Counted from the stretch's first letter, positions 1 to 7,636 are shown. The stretch is DNA of 55,176 nt from RUG13409 sp045616985 (GCA_045616985.1 JAZLHU010000019.1:1-55176); one strand, 5' to 3'. Notes: generated by a model from the letters alone, not told the origin. Program-made: numbers and translations.

Positions 1-81
1 GCGTTAAAATCACTTCAAAATAAGGGTTATATTGAGCGACAGGGTTCAAAGCGCGATGGTAGTTGGATGGTAAAGAAATAA
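1..81 (+). CDS. C-terminal end of a winged-helix (AlbA_2/RecG-like) protein, partial
   Basis: The reading frame is open from the first base and ends with TAA at 79-81, so only the last 26 residues are visible. They read as a recognition helix followed by a wing: a Leu-Lys-Ser-Leu helix, then GYIERQGSKRDGSWMV. That pattern is common at the C-terminus of AlbA_2-domain 'putative DNA-binding/ATP-dependent helicase RecG-like' proteins and of Fic-type proteins. It is family resemblance only, because the diagnostic domain lies outside the window. The next gene starts 18 bp downstream on the same strand. Confidence 0.5.
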   Translation, partial: ALKSLQNKGYIERQGSKRDGSWMVKK

Positions 82-99
82 TTCGATGGAGCAGCAATT

Positions 100-534
100 A
101 TGAAAGAAACAAGATATAAAGCGGATCCCAAGCAGCCTTACGGTTTGCATGACTGTAAAATTGACTGTATGGAGATTGCTGATGGTAATTTAACATTGGT
201 TTTCAAAGACAAAATTACAAGACTTAGAAGACCGGGCGTATCAGGACTTGATGTGCACGGTAAAATTGTTGTTGAAAAAATTGATCCTGAATTCTGCGAT
301 GTTATCATTCAGGGTAAAGGCGGAAGCAGAGGCGGTTTCCGTGGCGAAAGACTTACAATATTTGAATTTACGGAAAAGTATAAAGGCTATAATTTTGAAG
401 TTATCAATGAGTATTACGGCTGGCAGAGGCTTCAATATACCGGCTGGCTATGGATGTCAAATGTTCATCCAAAGGAAATGACATTAAGCCTTGGGTACTT
501 TAAGGGTGATGTAGTATATGTTACTGAAGAATAA
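100..534 (+). CDS. Hypothetical protein, 144 aa
   Basis: I do not recognise this family. The start has a GGAG ribosome site about 8 nt upstream. The product is soluble, with no signal peptide or membrane segment. It is rich in alternating hydrophobic/charged stretches that suggest beta strands (for example LTLVFKDKI and KIVVEKIDP) and has a Gly-rich turn (GKGGSRGGFRGE) near residues 73-84. The C-terminal third is aromatic-rich (YYGWQRLQYTGWLWM). It lies 18 bp after the winged-helix remnant and is followed by two stem-loops, so it may be the last gene of a short plus-strand unit. It belongs to the accessory patch left of ssrA. Confidence 0.6.
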   Translation: MKETRYKADPKQPYGLHDCKIDCMEIADGNLTLVFKDKITRLRRPGVSGLDVHGKIVVEKIDPEFCDVIIQGKGGSRGGFRGERLTIFEFTEKYKGYNFEVINEYYGWQRLQYTGWLWMSNVHPKEMTLSLGYFKGDVVYVTEE

Positions 535-565
535 GAAATCTCAGTTTGCCGCCGAAAACAAGAAA

Positions 566-597
566 AACCCGTCCCGGAAATGACTCCAGGGCGGGTT
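566..597 (-). terminator. Rho-independent terminator-like hairpin
   Basis: AACCCG at 566-571 pairs with CGGGTT at 592-597 and CCC at 573-575 with GGG at 589-591, leaving a single bulged T. On the minus strand the stem runs directly into a T-rich tract (complement of the A-run at 563-567), so it fits the end of the minus-strand module at 836-1995. In the plus direction the T-run is weak. Confidence 0.6.
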
Positions 598-623
598 GCT
601 TTATACCTTGAATGGCTGAAAAT

Positions 624-640
624 CCCTTGATTTTCAAGGG
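624..640. terminator. Bidirectional stem-loop, likely terminator
   Basis: CCCTTGA, a 3-nt loop, then TCAAGGG, flanked by AAAA on the left and CTTTT on the right. Either strand yields a stem followed by T residues. It lies between convergent genes (100-534 plus, 836-1995 minus). Confidence 0.55.
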
Positions 641-651
641 CTTTTACAAAG

Positions 652-696
652 AAAAAAGGTAGTAGACTTTCTATCAAAATCTGCTGCCTTATTTGG
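652..696. repeat. Left copy of a 45-bp direct repeat (possible attachment-site scar)
   Basis: Matches 2029-2073 at 41 of 45 positions; the last 31 bp (666-696 versus 2043-2073) are identical. All four differences are transitions in one arm of the stem. The right copy is the terminator of ssrA plus the CCA-encoding end of that gene. This copy keeps no other tmRNA sequence. Confidence 0.85.
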
Positions 697-835
697 ATTA
701 GAAATCATATATTGATAGAAAAACTGTTAATGGAAGATTTCAAGGGCAGTGGAAGTAAAGTGCGATTTTCTTCCATAGGTTTACTGTATCACTTCAAAAG
801 TCGAAAAATACTACTATGCTTCTCCATTCGAACCT

Positions 836-1246
836 TTATAAAGCGTGCCACCTTTCCCAATGTTCGCAAGTGCCCTGACATGGGCAGAATTGATTAAACG
901 GAAATTTCCCCATTCTATTCTTGTTCGAGCACTTGGATTTTTCTAAACTGTCCACAACATGTACATGGCCTTGACGAGAGGATTTCTTTCTATTGCCACA
1001 CCAATATTCGCAATTTCCACACACCTTAAATGCGGGATTAAAATCTACGCCATGTCCATTTCCATCAATGAAATTCTTTACCGCATGGGAAGCAGCTCCT
1101 TTTTTTATTGGGCCGTCGGCTTTTCTTTGAATAGTTTGATCCCATTCAAAATCTTCATTATCGCTATGTGTTTTCCTTTTCAGGGCAACAAACACAACAA
1201 CTATAATTGCTAAAATGCAAAAAAACCTAAACAATAAGCCAATCAT
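836..1246 (-). CDS. Small membrane-anchored protein with a Cys-rich C-terminal domain
   Basis: Taking the ATG at 1246 gives a 136-aa product. It begins with one hydrophobic helix (residues about 3-21) followed by a basic KRK stretch, a cytosol-in topology signal. The C-terminal half holds paired cysteines: CGNCEYWCGNR, then KSKC, then CPCQGTC followed by EHWERW. That spacing resembles small metal-binding modules seen at the ends of phage and Bacillota proteins, and zinc binding is inferred. The start overlaps the stop of the upstream gene by ATGA (1243-1246), which implies translational coupling. A longer frame to 1324 exists but lies inside the neighbour and lacks a ribosome site. Function unknown. 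Confidence 0.6.
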   Translation of the reverse strand: MIGLLFRFFCILAIIVVVFVALKRKTHSDNEDFEWDQTIQRKADGPIKKGAASHAVKNFIDGNGHGVDFNPAFKVCGNCEYWCGNRKKSSRQGHVHVVDSLEKSKCSNKNRMGKFPFNQFCPCQGTCEHWERWHAL

Positions 1247-1995
1247 TTTTTGATACCCTCCAACGCGTTTGCAAATGCTGCTTTCCCCGATACTCCCCCC
1301 GTAAGTTTTCCTGGGATATTCCAATATCGGGATCCAGGGTGATAGGTATAAAATATAAAATCCTCATGAGCATATTTCCCGTTCCCGTACTGCGGACTAT
1401 ACGCTTCTGATGCTGCCGCCGAAACAAATATCACACGCTGTGGGTTTAGGGTTTCGATTACTGAATCAACTACACCAACTGAATGTTCGACGCACTCGGT
1501 CCAAATGCCAAGTGCTTTGGGGTGCCTGCCTGTACTACTGCTCTCACCCGTTGCCTTTAACAATGCATCCCAATATGATTTTCCAAAATATAGCGACGGT
1601 TGCTGAAAGAAGTTCATAAATGCGAAATGTTGAAATATTTCAGACGCTTGTGCTGCACTTACATTTGGCAACCCGAGCACAACTTCAGCGAATACCCTTG
1701 CAGTATTCGTAAAAATACCATGCGCCTGTGTTCTATATCCGTTCACATAGCGCTGGACAACATTGCGTGTATGATACATATATTGCTGCTCATTTACAGA
1801 TAACTTTTGCTTCCCCTCCCACCAGCCTTGCATATCTTCCAGCGGAGTAAGTGACGGATTATAGTATTGATCCAAATAATGGCTTTCTCCAATTAGCAAT
1901 ATTCTATATTTCTCGAAATGTTCGCCGATATAGGGCATATACTCCGGATGAACTATGTAGAATGGAATCTTTTTTAAAGCGCACACATAAGCCAT
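1243..1995 (-). CDS. Uncharacterised protein with uracil-DNA-glycosylase-like motifs
   Basis: 250 aa, soluble, with a GGAGAAAG ribosome site 10 nt before the ATG. Near the N-terminus is LLIGESHY (about residues 33-40) and near the C-terminus YHPGSRYWN. The spacing and character recall the water-activating and leucine-loop motifs of the UDG superfamily (GxDPYH and HPSP), though neither motif is canonical, so glycosylase activity is not claimed. The protein is aromatic- and Gln-rich in the middle. It is the upstream member of a two-gene module with the Cys-rich membrane protein. The module is bracketed by the 45-bp repeats, which suggests acquisition at the ssrA locus. Confidence 0.6.
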   Translation of the reverse strand: MAYVCALKKIPFYIVHPEYMPYIGEHFEKYRILLIGESHYLDQYYNPSLTPLEDMQGWWEGKQKLSVNEQQYMYHTRNVVQRYVNGYRTQAHGIFTNTARVFAEVVLGLPNVSAAQASEIFQHFAFMNFFQQPSLYFGKSYWDALLKATGESSSTGRHPKALGIWTECVEHSVGVVDSVIETLNPQRVIFVSAAASEAYSPQYGNGKYAHEDFIFYTYHPGSRYWNIPGKLTGGVSGKAAFANALEGIKK

Positions 1996-2028
1996 TGGGT
2001 ACTTTCTCCAAGTATCAGTATAATTATT

Positions 2029-2073
2029 AAAAAAGGCAACAAACTTTCTATCAAAATCTGCTGCCTTATTTGG
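2029..2073. repeat. Right copy of the 45-bp direct repeat, containing the ssrA terminator
   Basis: 41/45 identical to 652-696. The right edge of the shared block is TGG at 2071-2073, the complement of the tmRNA 3' CCA; similarity stops there. This copy has the intact minus-strand terminator and so is presumably the original. Confidence 0.85.
2035..2065 (-). terminator. ssrA intrinsic terminator
   Basis: On the minus strand GGCAGCAGA pairs with TTTGTTGCC (nine pairs, two of them G-U) and is followed by six Ts (2029-2034). It begins a few bases after the tmRNA CCA end. Confidence 0.8.
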
Positions 2074-2448
2074 TGAAGGCGGTGAGAGTCGAACTCACGT
2101 CCGAAAGCATTTCCGCAAGACTTTCTCCGAGCGCATTCGGTAGTTTAAGTTTCGGATGATTAAAGGCCTGCCGACACGACTTATATCATCCTATCCCGTA
2201 AGCCCTTTCTTATACCGGGAACTTTAAGAAAGGTTTCCTGCATAGTCAACGCCGGTTGCTGATCCTGCAGGTGAAATCAGGCCGACGCGCGCGTGGGAAC
2301 TTTTGCCCACTACTGCAGACTAAGCTGCGATTGCGTTTGTTCTAAAGTTGTTATCGTTTCTTTTTAACGGACCCTTTTTAACGCTGACCGAGTCAACAGC
2401 GGCTCGCTTATCCGGCTTCCACACCCCCGTCGAAACCTTTACGCCCCC
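2071..2448 (-). ncRNA. ssrA: Transfer-messenger RNA (tmRNA)
   Basis: tmRNA rescues ribosomes stalled on broken mRNAs and tags the nascent chain for proteolysis. The 5' end reads GGGGGCGTAAAGG followed by TTTCGACGGGG, the conserved tRNA-like start. The 3' end carries a T-arm (GAGTTCGACTC) and CGCCTTCACCA. The 5' GGGGGCG pairs with 3' CGCCTTC (seven pairs, two G-U) as the acceptor stem. The tag frame ends with TAG at 2320-2322 and decodes as (R)NDNNFRTNAIAA, ending in the usual hydrophobic AIAA degron; the exact resume codon is uncertain by one residue. G/C-rich pseudoknot segments follow the tag. The gene is 378 nt and lies just downstream of smpB, its protein partner. Confidence 0.95.
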
Positions 2449-2458
2449 ATATAACACT

Positions 2459-2914
2459 CTAATGAGTTTTATATTTCCTTTCCATATCACGCTGCTCATC
2501 GCGTTTTGCAATGTCCTCGCGCTTATCATAGAGCTTTTTACCACGGGCCACGGCAAGCTCAAGCTTTGCCGTTCCCTTTTCATTCAAGTAAACCTGTGCA
2601 GGAATAAGTGTTACGCCTTTTTGCATAACAAGGCTGTCCAGTTTTCTTATCTCTTTTTTGTGAAGGAGAAGCTTCTTGGGCCGAAGCGGCTCTTGATTGT
2701 ATCTGTTGCCTTCTCTGTAGGGGCTGATGTGCATATTAAAAACATACACCTCTCCTTTTTCTATTTTTGCAAATGAGTCACGGAAAGATACCCCGCCGCT
2801 TCTGATTGATTTTATTTCAGTTCCCGTGAGCACGATGCCGCACTCATATATTTCATCAAAGAAATAATCGTGGCGCGCTTTTTTGTTGTTTTCAATTATC
2901 TTGCGCTGTCCCAT
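2459..2914 (-). CDS. smpB: SsrA-binding protein SmpB
   Basis: 151 aa, the usual SmpB length. SmpB binds the tRNA-like part of tmRNA and delivers it to stalled ribosomes in trans-translation. The N-terminus (MGQRKIIENNKKARHDYF), the TGTEIKSIR segment, the motif RDSFAKIEKGEVYVFNMHIS and the basic C-terminal tail (KREDIAKRDEQRDMERK) are all characteristic. The ATG lies 3 nt after the lepB stop, so translation is probably coupled to lepB, with the GGTGGAGT near the lepB end acting as ribosome site. The ssrA gene begins 10 nt downstream on the same strand. Confidence 0.97.
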   Translation of the reverse strand: MGQRKIIENNKKARHDYFFDEIYECGIVLTGTEIKSIRSGGVSFRDSFAKIEKGEVYVFNMHISPYREGNRYNQEPLRPKKLLLHKKEIRKLDSLVMQKGVTLIPAQVYLNEKGTAKLELAVARGKKLYDKREDIAKRDEQRDMERKYKTH

Positions 2915-2917
2915 TTT

Positions 2918-3568
2918 TTATTTATTATATACTCCACCGAAATCAGAAAGAGGCAGCAGTCTGAATACTACTTTACCCTTTACATCGTTCATGGAAACGC
3001 AGCCTATGCGGCCGTCTCTGCTGTCTGCGGAATTCTGACGGTTATCGCCCATGCAGAAAAGACTGTATTCAGGAACGGTAATCTCCGACATATCGCCCAG
3101 CGTATATCCGTCTTTAGTGTAGTTTTCTTCCAGAGCTTCCCCGTTGAGATATACAATACCTCCCGAAATGCTTATCGTATCTCCCGGAATACCTATGATC
3201 CTTTTTACAAGCAGCTTGTTTTGTCCGTTCTGCAAAAGAAGATTACTTTTAAATACAATAATATCTCCTCTTTGCGGTTCTCCAAACCACGTGTATGCCT
3301 TCCTGCTTACAAATACATAGTCGTCATTATGAAGCGTATTTTCCATGGAATGTTCACGCACAATGGTGGGCATTATAAATTGCAGAACAAGCGCCGCAAC
3401 AACAATTGCAATCAATATATCCTTCACCCACTCTTTTAGTTCTTCCGCTGCTGAAGGGTTTTTCTCTGTTTTTTCTTCATTTTCAGAAGCTTCTATAATT
3501 TCAGCCGCAGCTTCCTCTTTTGCATCTTCGGTAATTTTTTCAACCTGATCATTATATTCTTCGTTCAT
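2918..3568 (-). CDS. lepB: Signal peptidase I
   Basis: 216 aa. It cleaves signal peptides from exported proteins at the outer face of the membrane. An acidic N-terminal extension of about 45 residues precedes one membrane helix (about 51-67). The catalytic Ser lies in REHSMENTL (Ser74) and the Lys in LLVKRIIGIPGD (Lys122), with MGDNRQNSADSRDGRIG as the conserved C-terminal box. It is a single-span Gram-positive type (SipS-like). The ribosome site AAAGG sits 7 nt before the ATG. It is followed by smpB 3 nt downstream and preceded by a pseudouridine synthase, so the three are probably one transcript. The acidic Glu-rich tail is longer than usual. Confidence 0.95.
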   Translation of the reverse strand: MNEEYNDQVEKITEDAKEEAAAEIIEASENEEKTEKNPSAAEELKEWVKDILIAIVVAALVLQFIMPTIVREHSMENTLHNDDYVFVSRKAYTWFGEPQRGDIIVFKSNLLLQNGQNKLLVKRIIGIPGDTISISGGIVYLNGEALEENYTKDGYTLGDMSEITVPEYSLFCMGDNRQNSADSRDGRIGCVSMNDVKGKVVFRLLPLSDFGGVYNK

Positions 3569-3578
3569 TACAAATCCT

Positions 3579-4544
3579 TTACTGCAATATTACTTTTTTA
3601 AACAACTCCTCCTGCATGGATAACCAAGCAAGGGGAAGCGGTGCTGTTATTTTTTTTCCGTCAATTATTATCTTTCCGGCATGAAGAGCCTGGGTTGTCC
3701 TTCCAAGCGACCATTCATCGTAAACGGAGTTTACTTCTTTTCCGCCATATTTTGTATCTCCTGCAAGAGGATGATGTATGCTTGCAAGGTGAGCCCTTAT
3801 CTGATGACTTCTCCCCGTGATAAGCTCTATTTCAACCAGGGAATAATCATCGGTAGAGTAAATCGGGTCTACTTTGGTTTCTATATACTTTCCTCTTTCA
3901 TCATCCTCCGGAAGTATCTTTGCCTTGTTCCTTTCCGCATCTTTTAAAAGCTTTCCCTTAAGATGAAGCGGTTCATCAAGCTTTCCGTGCACAATGGTGT
4001 AATAGAACTTTCTTATGCTTTCGGATTTTTCTTCCCGAAACTTTGCCGATAAGGTTCGAAGAGCCTCTGCGCTCTTACCGAAAACAACCAGTCCGGTTGT
4101 ATTTCTGTCCAGCCTGTGAACAGGACTCGGAACAAAGCTTTTTTCAAGCCTCGGATCGTATTCCCCTGCTTCTATAAGATAGTCCACAACCTGATTTGCC
4201 AGAGTATCCTTTTTTTCCGTCTTGTCGCCGTGGACCAAAAGCCCGAAGGGTTTAGATACAACTATCATATCATCATCTTCATAGCAAACGGTAAACTGTT
4301 TTTTGGCTTTATGATGCCTTCCCTTCTTTTCAGTCCATACATCAAGGTCAGCATCAGAAACATAGAAAGTAATAACATCACCCTCAGACAGCCCGCTGTC
4401 TTCTCTGACTCTTTTTCCGTTGAGCTTAAGATCTTTCCTTATGACCTTGTACACCGCAGACAACGGTGCATTGCATAGGTATTTTTTAAGAAACCTGTCC
4501 AGCCGCTGGCCGGCATCATTAGCTCCAATCGATATCTCTCTCAT
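3579..4544 (-). CDS. RluA-family pseudouridine synthase
   Basis: 321 aa. It converts specific uridines in rRNA or tRNA to pseudouridine. An N-terminal S4 RNA-binding domain (about residues 12-60) leads to the catalytic domain with HRLDRNTTGLVVF, where Asp146 is the catalytic residue. The segment LITGRSHQIRAHLASIHHPLAGDTKYGG is the other family signature. The S4 domain and length match the RluC/RluD branch, but the exact target cannot be told from sequence. It is the first gene of the rluA-lepB-smpB run. Confidence 0.93.
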   Translation of the reverse strand: MREISIGANDAGQRLDRFLKKYLCNAPLSAVYKVIRKDLKLNGKRVREDSGLSEGDVITFYVSDADLDVWTEKKGRHHKAKKQFTVCYEDDDMIVVSKPFGLLVHGDKTEKKDTLANQVVDYLIEAGEYDPRLEKSFVPSPVHRLDRNTTGLVVFGKSAEALRTLSAKFREEKSESIRKFYYTIVHGKLDEPLHLKGKLLKDAERNKAKILPEDDERGKYIETKVDPIYSTDDYSLVEIELITGRSHQIRAHLASIHHPLAGDTKYGGKEVNSVYDEWSLGRTTQALHAGKIIIDGKKITAPLPLAWLSMQEELFKKVILQ

Positions 4545-4572
4545 AACATGTTATTATACCACATATCAGCAG

Positions 4573-4778
4573 GGAAAAACCACTTGCAAATATTCTTGAG
4601 ACCGTCTGCGGTAGCCGGTACTTAGCGATTGGCGAACAGAAGAAGAAAAACCTCAGTTTGAGCTTGCTCAATAACTGAGGTTTTTGAATTCGTATGTGAA
4701 GACAGAGCTTAGTACCGCTGCGTTAAGCCGCAGCCAGGCGAGAGCCGTGGTCGAGAGAATATTTGCAAGTGGTTTTCC
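4573..4778. repeat. Large imperfect inverted repeat flanking a terminator
   Basis: The outer arms are 4573-4596 and 4756-4778: GGAAAAACCACTTGC... reads back on the opposite strand, differing by one A. Inside, the arms remain recognisably related (CTGCGG ... GGTACTTAGC on the left; CTGCGG ... GGTACTAAGC on the reverse complement of the right) with small insertions. The whole unit is about 206 bp, fills the gap between the aldolase and the pseudouridine synthase, and encodes no protein. It resembles a MITE-like element or a long structured RNA. Confidence 0.75.
4646..4685. terminator. Strong bidirectional intrinsic terminator at the centre of the inverted repeat
   Basis: AAAAACCTCAGT pairs with ACTGAGGTTTTT, with an inner TTGAGC/GCTCAA stem. 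T-runs on both strands. It serves the aldolase transcript on the minus strand. Confidence 0.9.
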
Positions 4779-4779
4779 A

Positions 4780-5709
4780 TTACAGTGTATTGGATGCATT
4801 CAGCACATCTTTAATCTTGTGCCGGACCATGCCTTTGATTGCTTCCCTTGCAGGTCCGAGATAAAGTCTCGGATCGAAATCAGACGGATGTTCAACCATG
4901 TATTTTCTGATTTCGGCTGTCATTGCAAGTCTTAAGTCTGTATCAATATTGACCTTGCAAACACCATGCTTAACAGCTTCCAAAATCATGTCCTCGGGAA
5001 CGCCCTGAGCCCCCGGAATTTCCCCTCCGAACTTGTTGCACTTATCAACAAATTCGGGAATTACCGTTGATGCTCCGTGGAGTACAAGAGGAATATCGGG
5101 GATAAGCGAATGTATCTTCTTTAGTCTTTCAAAATCAAGATAAGGAGTTCCCTTAAATTTATATGCACCATGGGATGTTCCGATGGCAACTGCCAGAGAA
5201 TCAACGCCTGTCTTTTCAACAAATTCCGCTGCCTCTTCGGGAACCGTAAAGCTTGCCTCTGCCGCGGACACCTTAACAGCATCTTCAACACCTGAAAGCT
5301 TTCCGAGCTCCGCCTCAACTACCACGCCGTGATCGTGAGCATATTCAACGACCTGCTTTGTAAGGGCAATATTATCTTTGAAAGGAAATTTTGATCCGTC
5401 GATCATTACGGAAGTAAATCCGTCATCAACGCACTTTTTGCAAATATCAAAGTCTGCGCCATGATCCAAGTGAAGGCAAATATCAAGTCCTGTTTCTTCA
5501 ATAGCAGCCTTGACAAGGTGAACAAGATAAATAGGATTTGCATATTTTCTTGCACCCGCAGATACCTGCAAAATAACAGGAGCCTTTTCAGCCTGCGCTC
5601 CGGCAACAATACCCTGGATAATTTCCATATTGTTTACATTGAATGCCCCGATTGCATAATCACTGTTAAGCGCTTTTGCAAACATTTCTTTTGATGTAAC
5701 AAGTGCCAT
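4780..5709 (-). CDS. fba: Class II fructose-1,6-bisphosphate aldolase
   Basis: 309 aa, the usual length for class II ketose-bisphosphate aldolases. It reversibly cleaves fructose 1,6-bisphosphate into dihydroxyacetone phosphate and glyceraldehyde 3-phosphate in glycolysis. Zinc ligands are visible in LHLDHGAD, then VEAELGKLSG, VLHGAST and the C-terminal CKVNIDTDLR substrate-binding segment. The AAGGAGG ribosome site is 5 nt before the ATG. An MltG-like gene ends 10 nt upstream. The stop codon touches the right arm of the large inverted repeat. A tagatose-bisphosphate specificity cannot be excluded. Confidence 0.95.
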   Translation of the reverse strand: MALVTSKEMFAKALNSDYAIGAFNVNNMEIIQGIVAGAQAEKAPVILQVSAGARKYANPIYLVHLVKAAIEETGLDICLHLDHGADFDICKKCVDDGFTSVMIDGSKFPFKDNIALTKQVVEYAHDHGVVVEAELGKLSGVEDAVKVSAAEASFTVPEEAAEFVEKTGVDSLAVAIGTSHGAYKFKGTPYLDFERLKKIHSLIPDIPLVLHGASTVIPEFVDKCNKFGGEIPGAQGVPEDMILEAVKHGVCKVNIDTDLRLAMTAEIRKYMVEHPSDFDPRLYLGPAREAIKGMVRHKIKDVLNASNTL

Positions 5710-5719
5710 AAATGCCTCC

Positions 5720-6241
5720 TTACTCAGTTAAAATCTTTACTATTTCCTCCAAACTCATGCTGCTGTCAAGCTCAAAAACACCAAGCTGAAGATTGGCATC
5801 ACGCTTCATTTCGTTTGCCTTTTTTCCCAAAGCATCCTGTTCGCCGATGATCCCGTTTTTCTTTAAAGCGGATTCAACAGCAGCCCAATTTGTAATTTTA
5901 TTCTCTTTTGATACTACAAGTGTATATTTTTTTACCTGAGGCTGCGGCTGTGGCTGCGGTTCAACTGCGGGCGGCGTCTCGGGCTGAGGAGTTACAGCCC
6001 CTTGCGTTGTTTCCGGCTCGTCATCGGGAATTACCATAGGGTCTACCTCTTCCTTTTGCAGATCTATATCGGTAAAATCAATATCGATTTCCTGCTGTTT
6101 TTCCCCATGGGCTTCCGCGTACTTCGGATATGCCATTACAACGTTTACACGCCAATAAATAACCCCCGCCGCAACAGCTACAATAAGCAGTGCAACGAAA
6201 ACATCGTTGTAATCGTAAATTATATCTTTTAATTTCTTCAT
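5720..6241 (-). CDS. Membrane-anchored MltG/YceG-like protein lacking the catalytic domain
   Basis: 173 aa. One N-terminal membrane helix (about residues 13-33) is followed by an acidic linker and a Pro/Gln-rich stretch (83-102). The C-terminal domain (about 105-173) resembles the LysM-like N-terminal part of endolytic transglycosylase MltG: VVSKENKITNWAAVESALKK and LGVFELDSSMSLEEIVKILTE. The catalytic lytic-transglycosylase domain is absent, so it probably binds peptidoglycan or modulates wall enzymes outside the cell (inference). It ends 10 nt before fba, so the two are likely cotranscribed. Confidence 0.75.
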   Translation of the reverse strand: MKKLKDIIYDYNDVFVALLIVAVAAGVIYWRVNVVMAYPKYAEAHGEKQQEIDIDFTDIDLQKEEVDPMVIPDDEPETTQGAVTPQPETPPAVEPQPQPQPQVKKYTLVVSKENKITNWAAVESALKKNGIIGEQDALGKKANEMKRDANLQLGVFELDSSMSLEEIVKILTE

Positions 6242-6256
6242 AGTGCTTTGATTATA

Positions 6257-7636
6257 TCATTTTTGCTGTTTATGTGCAATTGAACCCTTAACGCCAAACC
6301 CTACCTTTAGGTAATACGACATAACAAGTATCAGGCACAGTACCCATCCTATAGGATAAGCAAATGCAACAGGAGTAAGGTTGTCCGGGAACATTCCGGT
6401 TACCGTAAACAGATAGATCTGTCTGAAAACTACGTAGGAAAATAAGGTGAAAATCATCGGCATCTTGCTGTTTCCGGCTCCGCGAAGAGCAGAAAGCGTA
6501 ACCATTGAAGGGCATGCGAGTATCATAAACGGGGTAATTCTGTAAATGAAGTAAACGCCGTATTCAATAATGCTTTCCGAGCTTGTAAAGAAATTGGAAA
6601 CGGGTCTTGCAAACACAAGAATAACGGCAACAATCACAAGGGTCACTCCCATGCAAAGATATGTTGCCTGACGAAGACCTTTCTTTGCTCTTTCCTCATC
6701 GCCTGCGCCGAGGTTTTGTCCGACAAAGGTCTGAACCGCAATACTCATGCTCTGAAGCGGCAGCATTGCAAACTGGTCAACCTTAAAGTAGCAGGTCCAG
6801 CCGCCCATTACAGCACCGCCAAAGCCGTTGATATATCCCTGAACGAATATGTTGGAAAAGGACGTGACCATCTGCTGGAGCGCAGTAGGAAGACCAAGAA
6901 GGAATACCTGTTTTCCCAAAATGGTATCATATTTCAAATCGATTAAATTGATTCTTACATCGGACTTTGTTGTAAACATCGTGACAAGACACAGAATTGC
7001 CGCAACACCCTGAGCGATTATCGTTGCCCATGCAACTCCCGCAACGCCCATGTTAAACTTTATAACAAAAAGAAGGTCTAAGCCTATATTGATTATGCAT
7101 GCCGCTACTAAATAAATAAAAGGTCTTGTTGAATCGCCTACGGCTCTTAATATTGCCGCTGCCATATTGTAGATTATCTGGAATGACAGGAAGGCAAATA
7201 TTATCTTAAGATAGGTCATCTGCTCGTCATAAATGCCTGCGGGCGATTTGGCTATCTTAAGCATAAGCGGAAGGCTGAAATAGCCGGCAATGGAGAGTAC
7301 AACGGAAAATGCAATGGTAATAACAAGCATTGTATGAACGCTCTTTTTAACATTTTCCTTATCCTTTGCACCGAAGAACTGCGATACTATTACCGCACCT
7401 CCGTTGGCAAAGCCCGTAAAAAGGAAAATATACAAATTGAGGATAGGAGCAACGGTTCCGACCGCAGAAAATGCATTATCTCCTACAAAGTTTCCTACAA
7501 CCCAGGTGTCAACCATATTGTAGAATTGCTGAAAGAGATTTCCCACAAGCAGCGGGAGAGTAAAGTTTACAAGGAGCTTTACTATGCTTCCCTCGGTCAT
7601 GCGAACTTCTGATTTTGTTTTTCCGAATATTGACAT
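6257..7636 (-). CDS. MATE-family efflux transporter
   Basis: 459 aa from the ATG at 7636, chosen because AAAGG lies 7 nt upstream; an in-frame ATG at 7678 has no ribosome site. MATE proteins export drugs or metabolites using Na+ or H+ gradients. About twelve hydrophobic segments form two MatE repeats (roughly 15-180 and 240-400). Signature stretches include NFTLPLLVGNLFQQFYNMVDTW, GNFVG and, in the second half, LQQMVTSFSNIFVQGYINGFG. The substrate is not predictable. It is divergent from the prepilin-peptidase gene that starts 50 bp away. Confidence 0.94.
   Translation of the reverse strand: MSIFGKTKSEVRMTEGSIVKLLVNFTLPLLVGNLFQQFYNMVDTWVVGNFVGDNAFSAVGTVAPILNLYIFLFTGFANGGAVIVSQFFGAKDKENVKKSVHTMLVITIAFSVVLSIAGYFSLPLMLKIAKSPAGIYDEQMTYLKIIFAFLSFQIIYNMAAAILRAVGDSTRPFIYLVAACIINIGLDLLFVIKFNMGVAGVAWATIIAQGVAAILCLVTMFTTKSDVRINLIDLKYDTILGKQVFLLGLPTALQQMVTSFSNIFVQGYINGFGGAVMGGWTCYFKVDQFAMLPLQSMSIAVQTFVGQNLGAGDEERAKKGLRQATYLCMGVTLVIVAVILVFARPVSNFFTSSESIIEYGVYFIYRITPFMILACPSMVTLSALRGAGNSKMPMIFTLFSYVVFRQIYLFTVTGMFPDNLTPVAFAYPIGWVLCLILVMSYYLKVGFGVKGSIAHKQQK

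Larger units (their letters stand above)
535..835. other. Intergenic stretch with two stem-loops and the left copy of the ssrA-associated repeat
   Basis: No convincing gene on either strand. It contains a hairpin at 566-597, a perfect 7-bp stem at 624-640 and the left copy of the 45-bp repeat at 652-696. The remaining sequence to 835 is AT-rich, and I see no further structure in it. Confidence 0.6.

Noticed and set aside
1247..1324. N-terminal extension of the Cys-rich membrane protein
   Set aside because: It lies inside the upstream gene, has no ribosome site, and the ATG at 1246 forms the ATGA overlap and precedes the membrane helix directly.
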